NCBI GenBank assembly: GCA_965153455.1
Contig: OZ234494.1
Location: 24,614,001-24,678,000 of the forward strand
DNA from: Sphagnum compactum
Taxonomy: Eukaryota; Bryophyta; Sphagnopsida; Sphagnales
Direction of reading: 5' to 3'
Length of the DNA: 64,000 nt
The notes below the pieces were generated by a model. That model ran no database searches and had not been told where the DNA came from. It worked only from the letters and a program-made list of their open reading frames with translations. Both the position numbers and the translations under genes were made by a program. Below are positions 11,788 through 24,291 of the stretch, in pieces (the stretch's first letter is position 1; each line of letters opens with the position of its first letter).

Positions 11788-13290
11788 GATACCTAAGCCA
11801 CTTGGTTTAGGTTAGGTAACATAGTCTAGGAATTCGACATTTGATTTTAATCTAGGCCACTTAGCCTAGGTCAGGTAGCCTAGGTTGCTTGACATAGGTA
11901 GTTAGGTTAGTTAGGTTAAGCTAGGTTGACTTTTGGCCAGGTGAGTTAGGTTAGGTTAAATTGACTTTTGATTATGTTAGCTACATGGACTAAACTTAAT
12001 TAACTTTTGGTCATGTGCAATGATTCATAATGTGTTTATATATTTTTAACAGATGCCATCAATCCATCAAGGCGTCTTTTGTAACACTTAGTTGAATAAA
12101 ACGATTAAGATTAGATAACATGCACTTTACACATCATACCAAGGTTAATGATGATATGTAATTTCATTATTATAAAAAAAATTTAAACTCCTAATCATTA
12201 AAACGATTGGGCTTTGCAACTAAACGTCCATTGCAACTAAATGGTTGAAACGACTTGGGTTTAGCAACTTACTAGTCACTACTCACATATGTCCTTTATG
12301 ACTAGTATGTAGTTATAAAAGTCAATCATAAAACCCAAAATGTGTTGTTGTGATGAAAGCTATTAATGTACAATGGGAGATGAATCTTTTAAAGCTGGAG
12401 AACACATGTTTGTAATAGTAGGAACAATTGATGGAAGTCAACATTGACATGGAAAATCGTACCCATGATTCAATAATTGAAAAACAAATTGGAAACACTT
12501 CATCAAACACCAAGTAAAGTTTCCCAAACCACTTTCATGGATAACCGGTTGAGAGAGTTTGAAGAATTGCTTTTAGACAATGCCTTGCTTAAGGTATAAA
12601 ACCAAACATTGGCGAATAAAAACCCAGAATAAAAGGAATGGTCGCAAATTGTATAGGAGATTACAAAAGAATAGATCCAGGACAGTTTGGAGATAATTCA
12701 TTTAGATGAAAAAACTTACTCGAATGAATTGGTTGCATACCAATTATAATTTGAGGGTTATACATATGATTGGCTTACTGGTAAATTGGTTGAAGTACAT
12801 GTTACTACTTCCATAAGTTTTCACTTATGTAAGCAGCAACTACAACTACAACCATAAGTTTTTGGAGTGAACATGTTGTCACTTCCACTGAGGAACCAAA
12901 GCCAATCAGAGGGAGAGCAGAGCTTGCCATTGTTTTTTGCACTTTGTTTTTGCCCATAGAATCTGTGGAAGTACCTATTATAGTTATTAGTATTGAGGTA
13001 CAAGGATTGGAAGAACATGTTATTCCCAAACCTGTTCCATTAGTTATACCATAAATTGGGGTGGGTGTAAAGGTTACCTTGATTGACATTGCCACACATG
13101 CCTCTAAGATTTTCAAGACTCTATATACAATAGTGAAAGACACCCTTGTTGCTGAGAGATCAAGATTAGAACCTGTTCCTTTAGTTGAATTTGTTGATAC
13201 CACATGTGAACAACCTGTTGATGATTTGGCTTTAGGGGTAAAACATGTAGTTCTAGGTGATTTATTTTAAGAATGAAATTTGGTTTTCAA
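11788..13290 (+). pseudogene. Decayed retroelement interior (probable gypsy)
   Basis: From about 12300 to 13270 the plus strand has coding-like texture with many interrupted frames, the longest being 13061-13270. It leads directly into a polypurine tract and an LTR-like start at 13301, so it is most likely the rotted 3' part of an LTR retrotransposon. No protease, RT or integrase motif was recognised. The upstream part, 11788-12300, is AGGTTAGGTT-rich spacer without features. The assignment rests mainly on the polypurine tract. Confidence 0.35.
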
Positions 13291-13960
13291 GGGGGGGTAA
13301 TGTTAACCCAATTCTTTAGTATGTACATAGTAATTGGTTATTATAATCGAAAACCAGTGAGGCCATATGATTTTGAGACATAGTTCAATTATTATTGGAT
13401 AACATGACCTTAAGTGAACTGAGTATGTTGAAATAAGTAGTAATAGGTGTTAGAGTAATTGGTGGGTTAAGTAAATTGGTAACCAGTATGTTATAAATCG
13501 GTTGTTGACAATAATAGGTTGTTTTAAACTTGTGGCCAGTAGTTGCTATAATTTAAGTTTAAGTTTCTAAGTTATACCACCTAGTGACTATTTAATTTGA
13601 AACAATGTTATGTTTGGTATAAATAGAAGGATTGGAGAATAGTGAAAAAAATTCTTTTTGGAATTTCTTGTTAACTTTTGAACTTTTGGAACTTTTTTAA
13701 AAATAATTTTTTGGAGATCATTTCTTTGCTTTTATTTTTGGTTTATGAACAAGTTTACTTTGAACTTTGAATTATTTTTTTCAACTTGTTATGAAAGATT
13801 GATTTCAGTTCTATTTTTGCATTTGTGAAGAATATCTATATCTGATAATCACTAATCTAAATTGTTAACTTAGGATTTTACCCAACCTGGTGGATGGTAT
13901 AAATTCCACCTTGTGGCCACTAGATTCAATATAATCTTGCATTCAAGTAAAAACAACAAT
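13291..13960 (+). mobile_element. PPT plus 3' LTR relic
   Basis: The sequence CAAGGGGGGGTAATG at 13288-13302 is a polypurine tract followed at 13301 by TGTTAACCCAATTC, the expected start of an LTR. A TATA box, TATAAATAG, lies at 13618-13626, in a plausible promoter position about 320 bp into the LTR. The 3' end is not clear and no matching 5' LTR was found in the window, so the right boundary is approximate. Confidence 0.45.
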
Positions 13961-14147
13961 ATTGCATCCATGTATACATTTTGTCTCAAAAAAATTCATA
14001 CCATTTTTTCTTACAACATTTTCAATCATTGTTTTAATACATTAATAATGTACATGAAACAAATTTGACAATACCAACATTGTCAATGGATCCATCCATC
14101 CATCTTGTTCATACTGTAACAAATATAATATTATGCTAGTTTCAAAA

Positions 14148-14460
14148 TGTTAACAAATAGGAGATCTACTCAAGTGCAAACATAAAACTTTATTGAAAGG
14201 AAACTATAACACGATGCTCACAACACAAAACACAAAATCAAGAACTCCTCAAGGTTCTTATCACAAGAAATACACAAACTTGTGTAATGAAGAAAAGAGA
14301 GCCAAACCATCAACACCAAGGTATTTAACTACAAGACCACACCACAAATAACCAAACTAAAATAAGTAAAGAAAGTAGTTCAACCTTGTGAAAGTAACCT
14401 AGTTACTTTCTTACTCTAGTAACTAAAGAAACCTAACTAGTTGAGCTTGAATTCTCAACA
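14148..14460 (-). repeat. Copia 3' LTR (complete)
   Basis: On the minus strand the repeat begins TGTTGAGAATTC and ends TTTGTTAACA, with TGTT/AACA inverted termini. It directly follows the polypurine tract GCTTGAAGGGGAG. The inner 131 bp (14148-14278) recur at 19918-20048. A TATA-like TTAAATAC is seen on the minus strand at about 14328-14321. Confidence 0.9.
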
Positions 14461-17400
14461 CTCCCCTTCAAGCTCAAATCCACTTCTAGTACACCAAGCA
14501 TTTTTCGAAACTTCTTTAGCTTGTTTGTACCTAAAGCCTTTGTGAAAATGTCAACAACCTGATCTTCAGTATTGACATGAATAAGGTCAATTTCTTTTGC
14601 TAGAACTTTTTCTCTAATAAAGTGGTAGTGCACCTCAATGTGCTTTGTCCTAGCATGATAGACCGGGTTGTTAGCAAGTAATATGCTACTGATGTTATCA
14701 CAATAAATGACAACAACAGCATCCACTAACTGTCCCAAATCTGAGAGTAGTTTTTGTAACCAAACTACTTCACATGCAGCAATTGCTGCACCTCTGTATT
14801 CTGCCTCCGTGCTTGATAATGCAACTGTTGGTTGTTTCTTACTGCTCCAACTAACAGCACCAGTTCCAAAAGAAAACATGAAACCACTAGTTGATCTTCT
14901 ATCTGAAACATTGCCAGCCCAATCAGCATCCGTGTATCCATGTACTTGTAACTGGCTCTTGGCTTCATAGAAAATTCCACAATGCAAAGTATGTTTTATG
15001 TACCTCAATATGCGCCTCACTGCATCCAAATGTGGCTTTCGTGGTGTTTGCATGAATTGACTCACCACTCCAACTGCATAACTCAAATCTGGCCTTGTGA
15101 TGGTCATGTAAATCAAACTCCCCACTATGCGCCTGTACATAGTGGCATCCTCCACAAGGTTTCCTTCATCTGCACTTAACTTCACATTTTGCTCCAATGG
15201 AATTGAAATGGGTTTGCACCCTGTCATCCCATATTCGGACAATTTGTTTAAGGCATATTGCCTTTGTAATAACCATATCCGTTTGGGGGATTAGATTACC
15301 TCAATGCCGAGGAAGTAACGCAACTCTCCCAAATCCTTCATCTCAAACTTTTGCTTCAAAAGTTTCTTCAAATCAAAGATGTCTGCATCACTATCTCCTG
15401 TGATAATCAAGTCATCAACATAGATGACTATGACCACATCCCATGATCTGTCTTTTTCACATATAGTGAAAAATCTGCATTGGATGTTTGAAATCCACTT
15501 GTGACAAGATATTAACCTATCTTATCTGACCAAGCTCTAGGTGCTTGTTTCAAGCCGTACAACGCTTTCTTCAACCTACAAACCAAATTAGGATGTGTTT
15601 GGTCCACATAACCTGGTGGTTGTTCCATTTACACTTCTTCTTGTAAATCTCCATGAAGAAAGGCATTCTTTACATCCATTTGATGTAATGACCATCCTTT
15701 TGCTGCTGCCATAGCAATGATTGCTCTTACAGTTGTCATTTTGGCAACTGGACTATAGGTCTCTTCATAGTCTATGCCATAAGTTTGGGCATAACCTTTG
15801 GCAACCAATCTTGCTTTGTATTTGCTCACAGATCCATCTGCATTGTGCTTGACTTTGTACACCCATTTGCACCCAATTGCTTTCTTGTCCTTTGGTAAAG
15901 CTACCAACTCCCAAGTATCATTAACATCCAACGTTGCCATCTCTTCATCCATGGCATTGTCCCACTTAGGGTTTCCAGCCGCTTGTTCAAAACAAGTGGG
16001 TTCAACCTCTTGTATAACTCTCACCATGTATGGGTAATGATGAGCTACAAAGCCATCATATGTGAGTCTTTGTACAAGGTACTTGACTTGTGTGGATCTT
16101 CGTACTCCACTAATGTTGTCAGGTGTTTTCAAAACTTTCTTGGCCATCCGAGCTCCAGGAGTAGTAACTAAAGGGATTCTTGATTCTTCACCCACACTCT
16201 TCTCTGAATCACTTGACTCAGCATCTACATGAGAATTGCTAGACGATGTTTGAGAACTACCATGTACAGTGTTTGAAAATCTTAATTTTCCTTTCCATGG
16301 AGTGCTACTGGACCTACTAATTGAAGATTCTTGTGGTCCACTAATTAATTGTGATTCTTGTTCCACATTTGATGAAACATCACCATTTCTAGCCTCTCCA
16401 TCTTTTGCTATCTTCAATGGTGAATACCAACTAATCATCTCATCAAACACAACATCTCTACTCACTTGTAACTTCCGAGTGGAAGGGTTGAAACATCTAT
16501 ATCCTTTTTGTTTTGAGGAATATCCAATGAAGATACACTTCTCAGCTTTTGGATCTAGTTTTGATCTCTTCTCGTCAGGAACATGCACGTATGCGATGCA
16601 ACCAAACACTCTAAGGTGTGAGACATCAGGTTTCTTGCCTGTGAATTTTTCTTCGGGTGTCATGCCATGAACTGCCGCTGTGGGTGTTCGATTCATGATA
16701 TAGACTGCAGTTGCTACCGCCTCAGCCCAAAAGTAATTTGGCAAGTTCTTTTCATTCAACATGGCACGTGCTATTTCTGTAATGTGCCTGTTCTTCCTTT
16801 CAGCAACTCCATTCTGTTGTGGGGAGTAACTACATGAGTACTTCCTTTGAATTCCATGCTCCTTCAAGTACTCACTGAATTCATTTGAAAAATATTCTCC
16901 CCCTCCATTAGACCTTAGGCATTTGATGCTCACACCCTTTTCCTTCTCTACCATTGCCTTGAAGTTCAAAAAATGCTAAAACACTTCACCTTTGTGTTTC
17001 ATGAAATAGACCCACACCTTCCTTGTGTGGTCATCAATGAAACTCACGTAGTACTTGCATCCTCCAATGGATTCCGTCTTCGTGGTCCACACATTCGAGT
17101 GCCTCATTTCCAAAGGTTTGGAACTTACATGAGTTGTTTGAGCTGGAAATGGATGCCTAGCTTGCTTCCCCAATTGACATGCTTCACAAACTTCTGACAT
17201 CACCTCTTTTGTTCCAAATTTGGGAAGACCTCCAACAAGATTTTGTTTCTCCATCAGCTTAAGACGTTGGAGATTAACATGGCCAACCCGCTTGTGCCAA
17301 ATTCCAATGTCTCCAGCTCCTTTTCCATGTGTGAATAACATGGAATTCACCTCAGGCATGTTCACATCCAAGGTGAACATTCGTCCATTCCTTTCCCCTT

Positions 17401-18717
17401 TTGCAATCAATTTGCCTTGGTGTTTCATGTCTTCCACAAAACATCCATTAGGGTTGAATGTCACCTGTAAACCTTGTTCCACCATCTGGCTTACAGAGAC
17501 CAATTTTTTTGTTATGGTTGGAACATGAAGTACATCTTTCAAGTACTTTGTTTGCCCATTTTGCATGGACAATGGCACCTTGCTAATTTGTGTGATGGGG
17601 TGTGTAGTGTCATCACCAGTTTCCACAAACCCTGGTGTCTTCAAATCCCTTGTGTCTCTAAACCATTCTCCATGGCTAGTCATGTGGTTTGAAGCTCCAG
17701 AATCCACATACCAGACATTGTTATCTGATACACCTCCTATCATTGAATTTGCCATGTGCTGCATCACAAACAGTTGTTCGTCACCTTGATTACTAGTTGA
17801 TGCATAATTCCCTTGTTGCAGCTTTGCATTTCGTGCATCATGCTCCCTTTGATAACAGTTCTTTGCCATGTGCCCAGGTTTCCCGCAGTAGTAACAGTTT
17901 GAGTCGCTATTTGGTTGTTGACCTCGATGACTTCCACCGCGACCTCCACGACTTCCTCTTCTTTTAAAGCTTCCTCGTCCACCTCCATGAGACTGACCTT
18001 CATGTTGATGATGTCCACCATGCGAGCTTCCGTGTCGACCTCGAAATGAAGTTTTACCACCTCTAGCTCTACCTCTATTAGAATTTGAGTAGAAGGCACT
18101 CTCTTGTGATCCTCCATTGGATGAGGTACCAACAATTCTCATTTCTTCACTTATAAGGAGGGTTATTAGGTCTTGGAAATCGGGAAATGTCTCTCGAACT
18201 GCAATTGAGGTACGAAACTGACTATAGTCTTTTCCAAGTCCATTCAAGGTCACGGCCACTAGATCTTCATCATATACAGGGGCTCCTATAGATGCAAGAG
18301 CATCTGCAAGGTTTTTCACCTTTGTAGAATAGTCACTGATGTTCATTTTGTTTTTCTTTAGATTATGCAACTCTTGTTTGAGCTGCATTTTACGAGCTTG
18401 TGTATTGGTGCTATACATTTTCACCAATGTATCCCAAGCTTGCTTGGGTGATTGTGCATCTTGAATATGCACAATCATGGAATCAGACACACTCACAGAA
18501 AGCCAATACAAGACTTTCCTTGCTTTTTCATGCTAAGTTTTATTGGCTTGAATTTGTTGTTGTGTGGGGTTTTCTGGGAGAAAGGTTCTGTTTCATCACC
18601 AGTTATGAATTCCCAATAACCTTTCTCCATCAAGAAATTCATAATCCTAAATTTCCACACTTGAAAATTGTTCTTGTCCAATTTCTCAATTGCAATTTGA
18701 GAAAAATTATCTACCAT
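14433..18717 (-). pseudogene. Copia gag-pol, interrupted
   Basis: The reading frame encodes, in order, a copia-type gag, a CCHC zinc knuckle (CYYCGKPGHMAKNC), the protease motif DSGAS, a GAG-pre-integrase segment with a zinc-binding HxxxH-CxxC pattern, the integrase core, the RT with an intact YVDD (15422-15411) and RNase H with the DADWAG and SSTEAEY motifs. Lesions are TAG at 18535-18533, a gag frameshift near 18583, TAG at 16978-16976, TAA at 15631-15629, TAA at 15514-15512, a frameshift near 15440 and TAA at 15293-15291. In integrase the first catalytic Asp position reads Asn (HSNV) and the second reads Asn (RSNGGGEY), while the Glu of NGVAERKN is present. No functional protein is expected. 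Confidence 0.92.
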
Positions 18718-19905
18718 CTCTTAAGGCAACTCTCAATGTCTTCTTGGGGTTTTACAAATGATTTTAATTCCTTCCTTGGGTTTCTAGGATTGGGATTAGG
18801 GTTTTCCTTCTTTAAGTTTCTAGGATTAGGGTTAGGGTTAGGGTTGAACAAGATGGACCTTGCATATGTATGTATGTCTTGAGTATTATACGAAATTTTA
18901 TACTATACGTAGGTTTTACGTATATGTAGGTATCTCGTATAATATTTTGTGTGGTTTTAAGTACATGATTACATACCAAAATTTTGTATGAAGGTCCTGA
19001 TAATGTATTTGCGCTTCCCAAACTTCAAACTCCTTCCTTCAAGTTCTCCCAAGTTGTATTTGCTCCATTTCAAAATTCGTTTTGATGTCTTCTCAATGTA
19101 AACTTTTGTCACAACAACTTTGCAAAGCTCCTCCACTCACATATGACCTTGGACCTACTATCATCTCTCAAAATTTCAGCTCATTTAATCTCATAAAATG
19201 AGAGATCTTGCTACTTCCTTGAAATCACCTCAAACTGGGACCTGAACACAAAATGACTTACTATTCACTTTTAGCAACTCCAAACTCCTTGAGATTTGGG
19301 AATACACATGAAATATATGTCTTCTATGTCTGTTCAAAATTTCAGGTCTATTGATGATGATCACAAAGAGTTATCACTTTCAAAAGAAATTGACTTCAAA
19401 ACCAAGGCTGAAACTTTAGGTACTTGGATCTCTCTCAATACATATCCAAATGACATGAAATTTCTCTCACATATGTATTCCTTTATGATCTATAAGATCC
19501 CAAAGCTGCAGATCCAAAAAAACTCAAACAAAGGAGATATGACCAAAAAACCAGATCTGATATAGAATCTTCAAAAGCTCATAACTCTCACAAAACAAAT
19601 CCTTTTCACTTGAAATTTTGAGAATAGAAGCATCTTATAGTCTTCTATAATGTCTTAAAGTTTCACTCCAAAATCTTTTCACAGTAGATCTAGATCTAGA
19701 CTTAAAGATATGATTTCCACAACTCTTGATGTGTGGATCTCCTCTCACCTCTTTTCTTTTCTTTTCTTTCTCTTCACTTCTTTCCTTTCCCCGTTTCTCT
19801 TTTGCACTTGACAAACTTCTATGATATTATTAGAGACTCTCAAGCTCTAGTTCTAGAGACTTTCTAACTTTAGATCTCTTTCAACCTTCTCACCAAACAA
19901 CTTAA
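18718..19905 (-). other. Copia untranslated leader
   Basis: About 1.2 kb lie between the primer-binding site and gag, long for copia. The stretch contains an ORF-poor sequence, a CTTTTCTTTT-rich run at 19748-19800 (purine-rich on the element strand) and three TTAGGG repeats at 18826-18843. A nested insertion in the leader was looked for and not seen. Confidence 0.6.
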
Positions 19906-19917
19906 GCTCTGATACCA
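19906..19917 (-). other. Primer-binding site (tRNA-Met-i)
   Basis: On the minus strand TGGTATCAGAGC directly follows the 5' LTR end TTAACA. This is the standard copia primer-binding site complementary to the 3' end of initiator tRNA-Met, and it fixes the element's orientation and LTR boundary. Confidence 0.95.
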
Positions 19918-20048
19918 TGTTAACAAATAGGAGATCTACTCAAGTGCAAACATAAAACTTTATTGAAAGGAAACTATAACACGATGCTCACAACACAAAA
20001 CACAAAATCAAGAACTCTTCAAGGTTCTTATCACAAGAAATACACAAA
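19918..20048 (-). repeat. Copia 5' LTR, truncated
   Basis: This matches 14148-14278 over 131 bp with one difference (C at about 14250, T here). The outer 182 bp of the LTR (U3) are missing. The break corresponds to a point close to where transcription would be expected to start in the intact LTR. Confidence 0.9.
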
Positions 20049-23000
20049 TATTTTAATAATTATTATTTTAATAAGATTTTGGCACTCTAAATGAAAGACT
20101 ATCATTCTAGAAGTGTCTTGGCATCCTACATTCTTTAATGTTTTATAAAACAAAATTTATTCAATTATTTTTTACCAACCATTTTGGCATTTATTGGTTG
20201 AAGGGTTAAACATCTATATGCACCCTTCATTATTTAACATTTCAAAACATTCATTTTGCTTCAAAACACAATAACACATTATAAGATTACGTCATGGTTT
20301 CTATTGTGGTAGGCCAATTATGAATGCATCCTATTATTAGACATGATTGTGGATCACATATATGGTTTTTTTGTCAACATGTCTAGTGCATAAAATGCAA
20401 AATGCATTACCTAACATTTTTTGTGTTCTTCATGTATGTCCTTTTGGTCAATTATTACCTTTGCCATATTCAAATTTGAAATTGGATTTAGGTTCCATGT
20501 GGATTGAAGGCATTGATGTTTATAATGTGTTGAGGTACATGTTGTATTAAGCTAATAAAAAACCATTATGTTGTCATGAATATGCCAACATACATGAATT
20601 AATTTTAATCCATATATATGTTATGCTTAATAAAGTGAGTGAAAGCATGGTAAAATATACAACTAAATGTCCTTGAACCAAAATGAAGTAAAAAATGAGA
20701 CAATTTTTGACCCAAAAAAAAAGATGGTGGGTCCAAATTCTTTAAGGTGTACCACTAAGGATAAAAAGGACCTAGTCCTTAATGGAGTCCTTTTTTGGTT
20801 AGTTATTTCAACTTTATTTTTCATTCCCTTTATGTTTCACAACTCCCCCTCTTTTTCAATCATCACTCCCTTCTAGAAGGCTTGACTATTATTAATTCCT
20901 CCATTGCCATGTGTTAAAGCAGTCCATTAGGTGGGCTTCTTTTCACCCATGCTCATTTTCAAGCCTTGCACAATTCAACGAATCTTTTCCTTTCTTGTTT
21001 ACCTTATCAAATCACAATATTACAGTAGATGATGGAAATAATAATTTCAAAATTTTCAAAAAATTCATTTTTTGGGAAAAAGAACTATTCATTTTGTCAA
21101 TGTGGAAATTGACTCTAGGCTATGGTATTCCCATCCATCATGGATGACACCCACATCATTGGAGCAACCTCCGTTGTTTTTCATGCATTCAACCATTTTA
21201 ATTCTTTGCCAATTATGGTGGGCCTTGTGGTTTAGCCCCACAAGTGTATTTCTTGGTCCCCTTCCAGCCTTCCTTTTAGGCTACCTGCTACACACATACA
21301 ATGGATGAACATAGGCACAAGATATTGGTGGTCCGAATTTTAACTATGAATGCATCAAGTCATTGTTGTTTTTTCTACTTATTTTGCTTTCACAAAAATT
21401 GTCACTCCATTCAAGTTTCAAATCTGAAAAAAAATTTCTTAGACATTTCTATCAAAATAACCACAATTAGGGTTTCAAGTAAATTAGAATTTATCTTGTT
21501 TATCCACATTTTTGACAAATTCAAGCTCCCTTTGTCCTAATGGTCAAATGCAATATTTCACCATTTGCCCAATTTCTTTCTAGCCCTTTCACTTTCCTTA
21601 TTTTCATTTTTCATCATAACTATAATAACCTTCTTCCTTATTGCTCTTTTTTCGAGAAGGGGAGTTGATTTAAGGATTTCTTGTAAATTCAAATCTCTTT
21701 CAACTTACGAAAAGGGCACTTCAACCTTCCATGACCAACCAAAGCTTTTTGTCTTCATTTTTAAAACCCTTCCATTTTGTGCTCTTGTAAGGCCTGAAAA
21801 TGTGCTTCTTCAAGCAAACAACCTTGAACACTAGATGTGTTAAAAAATGTAGTGGGTGTGGTTTCAACATTCTATTCAATCCACAAATTGTTTTCCATTC
21901 TTGCACAATTTCAACTTCCAAAACAATAAAAAACAACAAAAAAAATATTGAAGGAGACTACATTGGACCCTAGCCTACATCTTGGTTTTGCAAACCATGA
22001 GTTCTCCTTTTAGCTTCATTTTTTGGTCTAAACCATTGAACTTCCCTCATGCCATGTAAATGCAATCTCAAATTGGCTTCAATTGGTTTCGGGTCTTCAT
22101 CTAAAGGCCTTGGGTCCATTTTTGGCTCTCAACCAATAGGATTGCTCCATAATATTGCACTACTTGGGCTAGTCGGGCTAGTTTGACATTAATTAACTTA
22201 TTTGTGAATGATTTAAATTTAAAAAATAAATACTTGATAAATTTGCCCACAAGTTCTAGAAACTTTTATACTTAGAAGCTTGAGAGTTATCCCATATTGC
22301 TACATCCATTTCTTGAAGCTTGTTGATCAAACCCTTGTGGAGATGAGAGAACATCCAGAGGCTTCCAGAAGAATGCCACTCTCAACATCTAATCCAATAT
22401 AGAAAATTTTAAAAATAATTGTCAAATTGAGTTTTTAAAAATTAATTAATATATATTTTGACAATGGATTGTTGAACTTGCCCAAGAAATCATTCACAAA
22501 TTATTAATTTCAATTGTTAAATTCACTAATAGAAGCCCAAGAAAGGGGTGTGGGTGGAGATGCTCCAATAAATTTGTAGCTTCAATTTTTAAGTAAAAAC
22601 TCACTGAGGGCCCAGAGTGAATTTTTTTTTCCGACGAATTATTTATTGTTCTTTTTTTTATATAGAAAAAATTGGGAGTTTTCTGGAAAATATTCTTTTG
22701 CAGTGTAAATTAGAAGATTTTTTTGCCCTATACATCTTTGATATTACAAAATTGAAAATAGAAAGAAAGAAAAGGCATGTCTAGGGGTCACTCGGTGTTG
22801 TTTTGCCCCTTTTTTCTTTCCAATTTTGTGATATTGCTCAACTGGTGATTATCCATAAGTATATTTAGCCAAATTTGACAATATTGAAAATATTAAAATA
22901 TAAAACTTATGCAACCTTTCATATTATAGACAAATCACAATTTTGTGATTTTATGAGTTTTGGAGGGTTTTTTTTTTTGGGGCAGTTTCTTTCAGAAAAA

Positions 23001-23600
23001 GAGGGACTGTTTGACAGAATATTCTTTTTCCACAATGGTGCAAAATTTCCTCCAAAAAAAACGAATTGTCAGTGGCATACCTTTCAGTGTTCTTTTTTGG
23101 GTGGCAACTTGGGGATTTTTTTTTTGCAAAAATGAAAAAGCAAGAAAATTTTGTGATTTGAAATTTTTTTTACGATTTAAAAAATTCCAGTGACGAAATT
23201 TTGAGGAATTGACATATGGGTGATTTTGCATAATCTTTCATAGGCTCCTAAAATTTATCGTATGATCGTCTTTCTTTGAATAATTCCAGGGACAATTCTA
23301 AAGACAACTCATAACTACTTCATCATTTTTCGACTTAACTACCTCATTTTTTAATAACTACTTTATTCCTTTTCCTTACTCACCGTCCCGAGTCTTTTGA
23401 TGAAATGTATGTTAATTTAAATTAAGTTTGACATTTGGACATAAAGAATGGTGAATTATTGAAAATCATATGAAAACATAATAATAAGAAAATAAAAATA
23501 AAAATTGGATCGTCGTCACTTGGTAGTGAGCAGTGACGCGGAGCTCAAAATTAAATTAGGTCGCCACTTGTAGCAGCAATTTTGTGAAAAATGATACACC
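20049..23600. other. Intergenic spacer, no gene recognised
   Basis: Short ORFs occur (for example around 21072-21308 and 22875-23193) but none shows a family motif, codon-use signal or splice partner. The sequence is AT-rich and homopolymer-rich. It is probably old transposon debris. Confidence 0.6.
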
Positions 23601-23629
23601 CACGTAGGACAGCCGTCATTTAATGTCAA

Positions 23630-23785
23630 CTAAATCTGGGGATCCGCGCCATTGCCTCTACTTGACGAAATTTTGGGGGAAAAAAATAATGAAGCAGTAC
23701 TGTAGTACCTTGCTGCCTTTGTCAATTCTCCCATAGGTCGTCGGATTAGCTCTATAGGTCGTCTAGAGCTTTGGTACCAAAGAAG
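23630..23785 (+). repeat. OMT promoter segment, distal copy
   Basis: It contains CTGGGGATCCGCGCCA and CCCATAGGTCGTCGGATTAG in the same order as the segment just upstream of the O-methyltransferase TATA box (24292-24415, CTGGGGATCCGTGCCA and CCCATAGGTCGTTGGATTAG). The spacing between the two boxes is similar in both. It ends in ACCAAAGAAG, matching GGCAAAGAA in the proximal copy. It lacks a TATA box and a gene, so it is a duplicated promoter piece or the remnant of a lost tandem gene copy. Confidence 0.75.
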
Positions 23786-23829
23786 ACAAATTAAAATTAA
23801 TTTTAATTGGAAGGGGGAAAAAAAAAAAC

Positions 23830-24006
23830 AGGAAAATTTTTAGGAAACTAAATTTTTAGGAAAAAAAATGGGTTTTAGGAAACCCATTTAGGAAATTTTC
23901 CTAAATTTTGAGGAAATTAAATTATTAGGAAACTAAAGTTTCCTAAAAATGGGTTTCCTAAATTTTCCTAAATGGGTTTCCTAAAACCCATTTTTAGGAA
24001 AATTTT
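23830..24006. repeat. Long hairpin-forming inverted repeat
   Basis: An arm of about 35 bp at 23867-23901 (core GGGTTTTAGGAAACCCATTT) is matched by its reverse complement at about 23961-23996 (core AAATGGGTTTCCTAAAACCC). TTTTAGGAAA/TTTCCTAAAA words are nested in arms and loop. It lies between the two promoter copies of the O-methyltransferase gene. It resembles a foldback element and has no ORF. Confidence 0.8.
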
Positions 24007-24180
24007 CACCATTTTTCAAACATATTTCCTACACATAAAATTTCTGAACATATCGTTTAGGGATTTTTTCACCATTTTTCGAAATAAAGATAATTAAATT
24101 AGGCACATCTAGAGCTAGGGCAGTTCCTAGGTCACCCCTTTGCAGCCGCCATATTGTCAGAGTGATAACAGCCAAAGCAA

Positions 24181-24202
24181 CAAATCTTGCAGGCAAGATT
24201 TG
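24181..24202. promoter_or_regulatory. Perfect 10-bp inverted repeat
   Basis: CAAATCTTGC, two bases, then GCAAGATTTG. It lies about 220 bp upstream of the O-methyltransferase TATA box. A role is not known. Confidence 0.4.
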
Positions 24203-24291
24203 TCATATTGTCCTTCCCCTCAGGAGGCTCACGCTCGGGTGTCCCATCCCTCGGGAGAACGAAGAAATAGTACAAGAACCCTCCCCTACAA

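Larger units (their letters stand above)
14148..20048 (-). mobile_element. Ty1/copia LTR retrotransposon, inactive
   Basis: This is a nearly full-length copia element read on the minus strand. In element order it has a truncated 5' LTR (20048-19918), a primer-binding site matching initiator tRNA-Met immediately next to it, a long leader, gag, protease, integrase, reverse transcriptase and RNase H in the copia order, a polypurine tract (14475-14461) and a complete 313-bp 3' LTR (14460-14148). The 131 bp shared by both LTRs differ at one position, so the insertion is recent. The coding part is dead: one stop and one frameshift in gag, four further stops and one frameshift in pol, and two altered catalytic positions in integrase. 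Because the 5' LTR lacks its outer part, a target-site duplication cannot be tested. Confidence 0.93.

Noticed and set aside
12805-13203. 132-aa minus-strand ORF
   Set aside because: Low-complexity Thr/Ser-rich, no motif, opposite in strand to the neighbouring PPT/LTR relic.
18826-18843. TTAGGG repeats as an internal telomere
   Set aside because: Only three units, inside a retrotransposon leader; chance or simple-sequence expansion is enough.
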